Positions 51,971 through 64,000 of a stretch of DNA of 64,000 nucleotides are shown here, in pieces; positions within the stretch are counted from its first letter, which is position 1, and the number at the start of each line of letters is the position of its first letter. This DNA is from Microcebus murinus (taxonomy: Eukaryota; Chordata; Mammalia; Primates; Cheirogaleidae), in assembly GCF_040939455.1 (NCBI RefSeq), contig NC_134104.1, positions 10,997,501-11,061,500 of the forward strand, read 5' to 3'. Below the pieces are notes generated by a model that searched no databases, was not told the origin of the DNA, and was given only the letters and a program-made list of their open reading frames with translations. Both the position numbers and the translations under genes were made by a program.

Positions 51971-53280
51971 AGCTTCAAGAATTATCAACCCACAGCCAAC
52001 CTAGTTTCAACTCATTGCAGAATAGTTTCCCTGGGAGCAGCCTCCAACACGGAGGTTAGCTTGCAGGAAGTTTAATAGGTAGGGCTCCTACATACCAAGG
52101 CTGCCTTTGCTAGCCTTTTCTTTTCTCCTTCCCAAACATGTTTTGCTGCTTCCAAACCCCCATTTAAAAAATCAAAACAAAACAAAACACCTCTGTACCT
52201 CATTGAGAAGTTAAGTTTTAATTCTAAAGACTCCCATGTATACATGTTAAAAATTAATTTAAATGTCTTTTTCTCCAATTAATCCATCTGCCTCGTGTCA
52301 GTGATTTTTCGGCAAACCTTTCTGGGGAAAAGGACCTTACTCCCTGCCGTTTGAAACCACTCTTTTCTTCTGAGAAGTTGCAACAGAGAAAACCCAGAAA
52401 CCTGATTGGCCAACAAAAAGGATAAAACTTTCTTACCAGCCAGTTTCCTGGCCTCTCTCTATATACAATCTTGTTGAACAGAAAGTAAAGATCACACTGT
52501 TTACAAGGTTTTGACTAATAGGAGAAAAAGGATTTGTGTGACTAGTCTTGGTAGTATACAAAAACTCTGGTGTACTTAGGTACATTGTGATATGATTCCA
52601 TATTGTTTGGTCCCTTTCCTCCCCCTTCCCCAAATAGTGTTTTCGTTTGTTCTGTCTTTCTGTGTTATTCTGTCACAAAGAGGGGTAGCAGATAAACTTT
52701 CCTCTCATCCTGTTTTTATGTCCTTGAAAACTTGTGACCACACAGAATACTCTGTCTTGGTCTCCACCATCTGTGGGGGGGGGGGTGTAATTTTTTGGTT
52801 AGCAGTATGATGGCCAGCATGAAAAACAACTGAGAACCTCAGATTTTTTTTTCTGTTCCAAACATGTGAAGCTCTTTATCGTAAGAGTATTTGTGATAAA
52901 ATACTTTATCTTCATAGATAAAATGTCTTTATCACAAGAGTATTTGTGATGAAAATTCCCATCGATAAGTGGCTTTTGCTGTCTCAACCCGTGTTGCTTG
53001 GTTAGAGCTAGGAGAGTCCAGTCCTAGGGGGACCTGCCCAGTGTCACAGAGTAACTGATATGTGACTGGCAGCACCCCCAGAAATTTGTGGGTTAACACT
53101 ATCCATCCTCACCTCTCTGTGGCAGCAAGAGTCTTTTGTTTTCTTAGTCTATTTCTGCAAAATGAGGGGATCTTTGGGATTGCTGCTTCTCTAAAGAGGC
53201 TCTTTGGATTAAGTTTCTTTGGAATAAATACAACATTAAAAATTAATGCTCAAAAGATAGATCCTTTAAATTAGAAATAT
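51971..53280. other. intergenic, no gene
   Basis: Single-copy-looking sequence. A G-homopolymer of about 11 lies near 52776. Two copies of TTATCACAAGAGTATTTGTG / TTATCGTAAGAGTATTTGTG (52878-52950) form a short direct repeat. Confidence 0.45.
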
Positions 53281-53289
53281 TCCTAATTT

Positions 53290-53620
53290 TTTTTTTTTTT
53301 TTTGAGACAGAGTCTCACTCTGTTGCCGGGGCTAGAGTACTGTGGCGTCAGCCTAGCTCACAGCAACCTCAAACTCCTGGGCTCAAGCGATCCTTCTGCC
53401 TCAGCCTCCTGAGTAGGTGGGGCTACAGGCATGCGCCACCATGCCCGGCTAATTTTTTCTATATGTATTCTTAGTTGTCCAGCTAATTTCTTTCTATGTT
53501 TTAGTAGAGATGAGGTCTCGCTCTTGCTCAGGCTGATCTCGAACTCCTGAGCTCCAACGATCATCCCACCTACGCCTCCCAGAGTGCTAGGATTACAGGT
53601 GTGAGCCACCATGCCTGGCC
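53290..53620 (-). mobile_element. strepsirrhine Alu
   Basis: Antisense dimer. Flanks TCCTAATTTTTT. Confidence 0.92.
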
Positions 53621-53706
53621 TCCTAATTTTTTTTTTTTTAATTAGGCTTTAGAGACCTCTTATTCTAAACAATTGCCTGATTTGGGAAGATCAATTTTTT
53701 TTTTTT

Positions 53707-54022
53707 GAGGAGAAGGAAAGAGAAGTTTATCAGTTTGCTGGCAAATGAGATTGGCAGACTCCTATCTCAAAGCAGAAGTACAGAGCTTTTTAAGGTTCTG
53801 ATTAATCCCACAGTCCCCTCTTCAGCTAGGACAATCTTGACTACTCCCGGGGCAATTCCTCTGAGCCATCTCCTATGGCACAAAGAACAAAGGACGCTCT
53901 CCTCCCACTCCTGACCACTAGCCTGAGGCAGGGATGCAGGTTTTAGCTCTCAAAAAGGGTGAGGGGGTTTTGAAGAGACAGAAAACATTTTTACCCCTTT
54001 TGAGGCCATTCTCTCTGTTACA
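53707..54022 (-). mobile_element. 3' LTR of provirus D (truncated)
   Basis: GAGGAGAAGGAAAGAGAAGT, CAGAGCTTTTTAAGGTTC, CAAAAAGGGTGAGGGGGTTT and terminal CTGTTACA match copies A-C. The U5 end is lost into a T-rich run. Confidence 0.7.
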
Positions 54023-54230
54023 TGTTCCCCACTGTCAATTTTACTCTTCCATGTCTATGGGAGGAGGGGCGATGCAGTCATCGACCTACTTCCTGCTGAA
54101 TTGTGACGGTGTTATAGATGGAAGGTACAGATTATAAGGTGAAAAAGAGCATAAGCAAAACTACAACCATGAGGACTGACAAGGTGAAATGGACTGTCGC
54201 CTTGCACACAATGTCTGATGCAGGACGGGG

Positions 54231-54420
54231 TTAGAAGAGAAACATGGGGCCTCTGAGACCAGAGCGGTATACCAGTTGTACCCAGTAGGTGAGCCGAGAG
54301 ACCACTTTCTGCAAATTCAGAAACCAGGTACAGAAATACTTGTAGCAAACAAGGTTTAGGATAACACACCCAGCAACAAGACAGATGAACAGAAGAAGCA
54401 ATAGCCCCAGGAAATCCTCA
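54231..54420 (-). pseudogene. Env transmembrane-anchor remnant of provirus D
   Basis: An open minus-strand frame ends in TAA at 54231-54233. It begins near LSEDF and contains a hydrophobic run of about 20 residues (GLLLLLFICLVAGCVILNLV), then a Cys/aromatic patch and a basic tail. Its place between integrase and the 3' LTR fits the C-terminal anchor and tail of a retroviral TM subunit. The ectodomain upstream is missing, so this is a fragment. Confidence 0.6.
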
Positions 54421-54449
54421 CTGAGGTGTTATCTCTCTGTCCTATAGAC

Positions 54450-54616
54450 CAGTGGTCCCCAACCTTTTTGGCACCAGGGACTGGTTTCATGGAAGACAAT
54501 TTTTTGCATGGACTGGGATGGGGCGGGGCGGCAGAGCTCAGGTGGTGATGGAAGGCCTGGATCCTAACAGGCCGCGGACTGGCACCAGGCTGCAGCCCGG
54601 GAGTTGGGGACTGCAG
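54450..54616. mobile_element. MER1-like hAT-Charlie transposon, 167 bp
   Basis: Starts CAGTGGTCCCCAACCTTTTT and ends GTTGGGGACTGCAG. It has internal GGCACCAGGGACTGGTTTCA and AACAGGCCGCGGACTGGCAC, and flanking 8-bp CTATAGAC / CTACAGAC, the size expected for hAT. It sits inside the provirus, so it inserted after it. Confidence 0.85.
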
Positions 54617-54744
54617 CTACAGACAGAACCAAAAAAGATCAACATTTTCATTGTTTTTCTTTTTGAAACGGATACTTTAGATCGCCTAAGGCTGGTCCTT
54701 CCACTGGGTGCAACACCTCTTTACTTTGGTATGATGGATCTAAA

Positions 54745-58228
<3,484 letters not shown>

Positions 58229-58365
58229 TGTTACTAAAATTTCAGCACTTGTCCCTGAGGCCCCATCAGAAGAACAAGAACAAGTGGTTTGAGAAGAAGG
58301 AAAGAGAAGTTTATCAATTTGCTGGCAAATGAGGAGGTTAGCAGACTCATGTCTCAAAGTACCAA
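58229..58365 (-). mobile_element. 5' LTR of provirus D, only R/U5 end kept
   Basis: TGTTACTAAAATTTCAGCAC, GAACAAGTGGTTTGAGAAGA, AATTTGCTGGCAAATGAGGA. Similarity to A-C stops after ATGTCTCAAAG. Confidence 0.7.
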
Positions 58366-58525
58366 TATCCAATTTTTTTTTAAAGGCACATAATAGTGTC
58401 ATGGCTAGCCTGAAAAATTCTCTTAATAAAATTTAAAAGCAAAAATCTAAATTATAAGATAAAGATCCTTTGTATTCTCCCCCTCAAGAATAGCTGCCCC
58501 TGCAGGAATGACAATAAAGCTAATT

Positions 58526-58598
58526 CACCTTGTGGCCTAATGATTAAAATTCTGTGCTTTCACCCCAACACCCTGGGTTTGATTCCCCCTCTCAGAGT
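58526..58598 (+). pseudogene. tRNA-Glu(TTC)-like pseudogene
   Basis: TGGCCTAATGATTAAAATTC parallels the D-arm/A-box of tRNA-Glu. TGCTTTCACCCC gives a TTC anticodon in the Glu-type loop. GGGTTTGATTCCC is a B box with one change from GGTTCGATTCC. The acceptor halves (CACCTTG and TCTCAGA) do not pair, so it is degenerate. Confidence 0.7.
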
Positions 58599-58685
58599 GA
58601 GTCTCTCTTGGTTTGACATTTAGTATAACTTTTGACTTTTTGAGGTACTCATTTACTACTGATCCTTTTGCTTTGCTTAGACAGC

Positions 58686-58694
<9 letters not shown>

Positions 58695-58716
<22 letters not shown>

Positions 58717-58829
58717 GAGACAGAGTCTTGCTCTATTGCCCTGGATAGAGTGTGGTGGGGGCATCTAGCTCACTGCAACCTGTAACCCCTGGGCTCAAGC
58801 GAGTCTCCTGCCTCAGACTCCTGAGTACC
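58695..58829 (-). mobile_element. truncated Alu right monomer
   Basis: T tail, GAGACAGAGTCTTGCTCTAT, ends at GCCTCAGACTCCTGAGTACC. Confidence 0.8.
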
Positions 58830-58834
58830 TATGT

Positions 58835-59300
58835 CCAAAAGACAGAAAGATCACAAACCAACAATCTAATGAATCACCTCAAGGAATTGGAAAAGGAAGA
58901 GCACATGAGTGGATTAATAAAATGTGGTATGTATATACCACGGAGTACTACTCAGCCATAAAAAATATGGTGAACTCATACCTCTTGAATTTACCTGGAT
59001 GGAACTGGAGTCCATTCTTCTAAGTGAAGTATCACAAGAATGGAAAAACAAACACCGTATGTACTCACCATTAAATTGGAACTAATCAATCAACACTTAT
59101 GTGCACATATAGAAATAACATTCATTGGAAATCAAGCAGGTGGGGGTGGGAAGGAGGGGATAGGTAAATTCACACCTAACGGGTATAATAACTTTGAATC
59201 AAACTGTACAAAATTAGTTTACGCAACCAAAATGTTTGTACCCCCATAATATTGTGAAATAGAAAATATAAAAATATTTTTTAAAATTTTATTTTATAAA
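58835..59300 (+). mobile_element. L1 3' end (strepsirrhine type)
   Basis: GTGGTATGTATATACCACGG, AGTACTACTCAGCCATAAAA, GAAGTATCACAAGAATGGAA and AAAATGTTTGTACCCCCATA: ORF2 terminus followed by 3' UTR and an A-rich end. Confidence 0.85.
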
Positions 59301-59353
59301 TCCTTGCTGGAATATCATTGAGTAATATAATGATTTTGCAGAAAATAAAGAAA

Positions 59354-59402
59354 CACTCTAGCCCGGGCAACAAAAGTGAGATTCTGCCTCAAAAAAAAAA
59401 GA
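59354..59402 (+). mobile_element. Alu 3' tail fragment
   Basis: CTCTAGCCCGGGCAACAAAA and GAGATTCTGCCTC plus poly-A only. Confidence 0.75.
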
Positions 59403-59439
59403 AACATTTTTTAATCATTTCTTAAAAATTTCTTCTTCT

Positions 59440-59840
59440 ATTAACAGGTATGAATTGAGTGCCCACATATTCCAGGAACTAGGCTTAGATCTTGGTATAT
59501 ATAGGTGAGTAAAGCATACTTGATATCTACCTCTTTAAGTTTACATTCTAGTGGGGGAAATAGAAAAACTAGTAACCAAACAAATAAAAATAATGACAGA
59601 TTGTGATAAGAATTGTGAAGAAAATGGTCTGGGAGTCAGATCAGGGATTAACAGGAAAGTCTCTTTGGGGAGGTGACATGAAAGCTGAGACCTGAGAGGA
59701 GACTGCAAGGTGACAATGGATGGGGAGGTCTGGTGGGGCCACCACTGGGGGCAGAGGTTCCTGTCTGTGGAGGCCCTGAGGAGGGAAAGAGCTTCAAGAA
59801 ACAAAAAGGAGGCCAACATGGCCCAAATGCGGTAGGTAAG
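59440..59840. repeat. ancient L2-like LINE relic
   Basis: GAGTGCCCACATATTCCAGG, TTTACATTCTAGTGGGGGAA and AGGAGGCCAACATGGCC follow a well-known mammalian L2-type repeat order. Confidence 0.55.
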
Positions 59841-60351
59841 GAGGGAAAAGGCAAGAGGTGAAGGTGGGAGAGGCAGGTGGAGGCCGGGTCATGCTCCCTG
59901 ACCAGCCTGCACAGTAATATCGAATGGGTTGAGCAAAGGAACATTCATGGGGCATGTCAAAGCCAACGTGCTTTGTTAAGAGAAGAGAATGAGAGTTAAG
60001 TGAGCTCTCTCTGACCCTGCCGCGCTCTCTCAACCATGCTGAGACAAAGTGGAGCAGTTCTCAGGCTGAGCTCTCCGGGGAGTGTCTGAACAGTAGCTGG
60101 ACTATATGGGTGGGAGGGACGAGTTGCCAGAGGGTTAAAATGAAGAACCTGACTCACGTTCTTCCTCTTTTAAAAAGCTACCTCACATTCTTCCTGTCAC
60201 ATGTGCAGTCAGAAAGTTCATAAACCTTGCAAAAAGTCTTAACATAACTCTGAGCGGATTGTCAGTGAGATGCAAGATGAGCATTTTCAGTAGCATAAAA
60301 GCTGGGCCTAAGATAAGCCCTCCAAGGAAGATGTATGGAGATGCCATTTCT

Positions 60352-60699
<348 letters not shown>

Positions 60700-60714
60700 G
60701 GGAGATACCATTTC

Positions 60715-62520
60715 ATGGTGTGTTGAGAAGAAATTTGGAAGAGAATTTTAGAGTATACCTAACAAGCTAATTTGCCTACCATTTTGGGAAAAGTTATATT
60801 TGCTCTTTTGCATGTTCTAAAAGTGGCGTTCACCATTGTTTATATGGTCCCCGAGCTAACTAATTAAAATGAAAGCATTCCAGCCCAGCCCTTGCAAAAC
60901 CTTCCCATAGGAGTTAATTGAACTAAACACTTCACACAGGGCTCTGTAGAAAGAGGAGACTGCACGGGCCATTTGGAATAGGCTATCTGTTGGGTGCAGT
61001 GGACAAAGAAGGAAGTAGTGATTGACACTAAACACTGTCCCTACACTCCACCCTAGCCATAGCCTCCAGTTGATACTTTGCCTGGTCTGGCCTCTCCCTG
61101 GGGGCGGACAGGGCAGGAGACACTGATGTATTAGTCATCTCTTTGGGGCTGTGGCTCAGACTGTTCCGTATCCTGCCTTCAGCTGCTTGTTCAACAGGTG
61201 AGAGAGATTAAGCGGGTGAGTCATAGCTTAAGAAGTCATCTCAGACAGCAGGGTGTGTAGTACGGTTATCATACCCTGTGGCCAGGGCTGTCTCCTTTCA
61301 GGTCTGGCTCCAGTCTGCAGCAAGGCCTGCTTCTTCCCACCCTCTCCAAGGCTGCTACTAAGGATGTGGAGCTTCCTTCTCAACAACTCACTTACTACAA
61401 AGTCCTATTCATTAAAAGACAAAGATGGTCATAGAGGAGGTCGTGGCTAGGTCTTTGCTCTACCGCTTTATCTTGCTTGGTGAAACCAACCACCAAATCA
61501 TTTCTGGGTCAGGTCATGGTGACCAGCACAAGATTTTTACTGCTATTTTCCTTTCCTCATTGCACAAGATGAGATAATCACACAGGGAACTTTAGGAAAC
61601 TCCCTGCATAAACATACTCTGAATATCTTCTGAGGGCAGCAGAACCTAAGGATTCACACAGAACCCTTCTCGAAGACTTGAGGCACATCATCAAAGAAAA
61701 TTCCAAGCCAGTGTTTTGGAAACAAAACAAAAATTCCAAACAGCACACTTATGTGGGGGCATATACCAGCTCCTTCCGGTAATTTAGAAATTTGCTTTCA
61801 CTTTGATGGTAATCTTTAAAAAAATGAATATGCTGGAATCATTAGAATGAACCCACGGTGTGTTTGTGTTTAGGGTGTTCTTGGGGCACAGTAGCACTGT
61901 TTTGATCATTTCCAGGTATTGGAACATAAACAGAGACCACCTTAATATCATCTGTTCTAGTCTAAATGACGGCCAAATGACGTTAACTGTGTATTGTACA
62001 ATAAGGGATTCATCATAGTTTAATAAAAAGGAAAAGTAGTGGCTGAACTGGTTCATTGCAGGGCATGTGGTAGACAAGCCATGCTGAGCTCAAAAGAACC
62101 TTCACACCGACCAGGTTCATTGATTTCAATAAAATAACATTACTCTAAACATCAAATTCACTTTTTTGCTTTAGTTGCATTGTTTTGCAGTTTGCTTATA
62201 ATTAATTTATAAATTAGATTTGGTTTTGTGGTTGTATCAGAGCTGCAAACGGAAAGTTATATTTAGTTTTAAATTCAAACACATCTAAGTATCAATAATA
62301 CTCTAATAAAAAGAATTTGTCAACACAAATTCTTCAAGGAAGTGACAAAGAAATTTTTTTTCCCCTTCAAAGGGGACCAAACATTTCTCAGGCTTGAGAA
62401 ACACGTTGCTAAATAAACAAATCTGATGGTAGAAGATTGTTCTTCTTGCTCACCTAGCTTAAGGGCCGTGTTCTGGTAGTTCTTGACTCCAACTATACTT
62501 CAGGATCAGTTGAGAAGCTT
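60715..62520. other. intergenic, no gene recognised
   Basis: Single-copy-looking, AT-richer to the right. Minus-strand frames here were compared with the remembered IFNAR1 C-terminus and do not resemble it. Confidence 0.5.
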
Positions 62521-63333
62521 TAAAAAAATACCCACCCTAAGAGCATAGGAAACGACCTACCATGCAAACAACCACCAAAGGAGAGCTACAGTAGCTTTAC
62601 TAATATCAGACAAAATATACTTTTAAGACAAAAATTGTGACTAGAGACAAAGAATGATATTTTATAATGATAAAAGGATCCACTGATCAGGAGAAATAAA
62701 AACTATAAACATATATGCATCTACCAGCAAAGCCCCCAAATACCTAAGGTAAAACAAACAGAATTGGCAGGAGAAATAGATAATTCGACAATAATAGTTG
62801 GAGACTTCAATGTTCCACTTTCAATGATGGATGGAACTGGGCAGAAGGCCAACAAGAAAATAATAGACTTAAGCAACCATAAACAAACAGACCAACAGAC
62901 ATCATCGAACACAACCACCAATAACAGCAGGATACACATTCTTCTCAAGTGCACATGGAATTCTCCAGGATAGACTGTATGTTAGGCCATGCAAAAAGTC
63001 TCAATACATTTAAAATGATCAAAATCACACAAAGTATGTTCTCTGAGCCCGATGGAATGAAATTGGACATCAATAACAGAAGGAAATTTGAGACATTCAC
63101 AAATATGTGGAAATTAAACAACATACTCTTAAACAACCAGTGGATCAAAGAAGAAATCACAAGAGAAATTAGAAAATACCTAGAAATGAGTGAAAATGAA
63201 AACACAACATACCAAAACTTATAGGATGCAATGAAAGCAGTGCTCAGAGGGCAATTTATAGCTGTAAACCCTTAGTTAATAAAGAAGGGTCTCAAATCAA
63301 TAACCTAAATTTCTACCTTAACAACTAGAAAAG

Positions 63334-63719
63334 CACTTTGGGAGGCTGATGCAGGAGGATTGCTTGAGTCCACGAGTTCAAGACCAGCCTGAGCAATAGC
63401 AAGATTCTTTCCAACCCATCTCTAACAACAACAACCCTCCCCCTCCAAAAAAAATTAAAAAATTAGCCAGCTGCCAGTGCACACTTGTAGGCCCAGCTAC
63501 TTGGGAGGCTGAGACAGGAGGATTCCTTGAACATAGGAGTTCAAAGCTGCAGTGAGCTGTGATCGAACCACTGCACTCCATTCTGGGTGAAATGGAGAAA
63601 CCCTGTCTCAATAAAACAAAAATGAAAGGAAAGAAGGAAGGAAGGAAGGAAGGAAGGAAGGAAGGAACGAAGGAAGGAAGGAAGGCAGGCAGGCAGGGAG
63701 GCAGGGAGGGAAAGAAAGG
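63334..63719 (+). mobile_element. old Alu inserted in L1, 5'-truncated
   Basis: J-like, starts CACTTTGGGAGGCTG. Flanked by AACTAGAAAA(A)G on both sides. The tail has expanded into a GGAA repeat. Confidence 0.9.
63627..63710. repeat. (GGAA)n/(GGCA)n microsatellite in the Alu tail
   Basis: About 14 GGAA units with one interruption, passing into GGCA and GGGA units. Confidence 0.93.
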
Positions 63720-64000
63720 AACTAGAAAAAGAAGACTAAGCTAAACTAAGAACAGGCAGAAGGAAGTAAATAACAAATATCAGAATGAAAAACAAATGAG
63801 ATAGAGGATAGAGAAACAATATAGAGAAAGTCAACAAAACCAAAATTTAGTTCTTTGAAAAGATCAACAAAATTGACAAATCTTTGGCTAGGCTGATCAA
63901 GAAAAAAAGAGAGAAGACTGCCATGACTAAAATCAGGAGTGACACAGGGAACATTCCTATCAATCTTAGGGAAAGGAAAAGGCAATACTATAAACAATTG

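Larger units (their letters stand above)
62525..64000 (+). mobile_element. L1M LINE ORF2 fragment, Alu-interrupted, runs off the window
   Basis: The left part encodes endonuclease-domain sequence (STIIVGDFNVPLSMMDGTGQ). It continues through SQSMFSEPDGMKLDINNRRK-like frames and, after the Alu, the segment equivalent to the start of reverse transcriptase (ACAAAACCAAAATTTAGTTC). Frameshifts and stops are present. The element continues beyond the right edge. Confidence 0.85.

Noticed and set aside
61784..62077. 97-codon minus-strand ORF as a candidate IFNAR1 exon
   Set aside because: No similarity to the remembered IFNAR1 tail and no splice context; the region is AT-rich with chance frames.

Overview
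The window is nuclear DNA of a strepsirrhine primate, most likely a lemur. The evidence is about forty Alu copies, most of which carry a strepsirrhine-type linker between the two monomers (AATAGAAAGAAATTAATTGG, then CCAACTAATATATATAG) and the phrase 'AATCCTAGCACTCTGGGAGG'. This differs from the anthropoid Alu consensus. Old mammalian repeats (MIR, L2-like, MLT1/MaLR, MER5A-like, MER1-like) and L1M-type LINE fragments fill most of the rest.

The only protein-coding gene I can support is the 5' part of IFNGR2 (interferon-gamma receptor beta chain) on the minus strand. Exon 1 (14308-14380) encodes the start codon and signal peptide and lies in a CpG island (about 13600-14850). Exon 2 (5980-6109) encodes the start of the first fibronectin-III domain. 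The two exons join in phase (G|AC = Asp) across an intron of about 8.2 kb. Exons 3 onward were not found and must lie beyond the left edge. Left of exon 2 the window is intron 2, with L1 fragments and Alus. Intron 1 holds Alus, a palindromic DNA transposon split by an Alu, an MLT1 relic and two minisatellites. One is a 35-bp unit at 8871-9226; the other is a GC-rich 27-29-bp unit at 14069-14261, 47 bp inside the intron from the exon 1 donor.

From about 14.9 kb to the right edge I find no gene. By human synteny this should be the spacer upstream of IFNGR2, towards IFNAR1, but no IFNAR1 exon was recognised. The spacer is repeat-rich. At least five LTR loci share TGTAACAG...AGTAACA-type ends and all point along the minus strand, like IFNGR2. 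One belongs to a decayed class I (gammaretrovirus-like) provirus at about 53.7-58.4 kb with integrase and Env transmembrane remnants. There is also a 691-bp solo LTR with a 5-bp target duplication, several other LTR relics, a degenerate tRNA-Glu-like pseudogene, a near-perfect 205-bp tandem duplication, and an L1 fragment split by an old Alu at the right edge.

No operon, CRISPR, toxin or other novel system is present. The points of most interest are the receptor gene's promoter architecture (a kB motif, an upstream ORF and a VNTR next to the exon), the same-strand LTRs upstream of it, and the two minisatellites.
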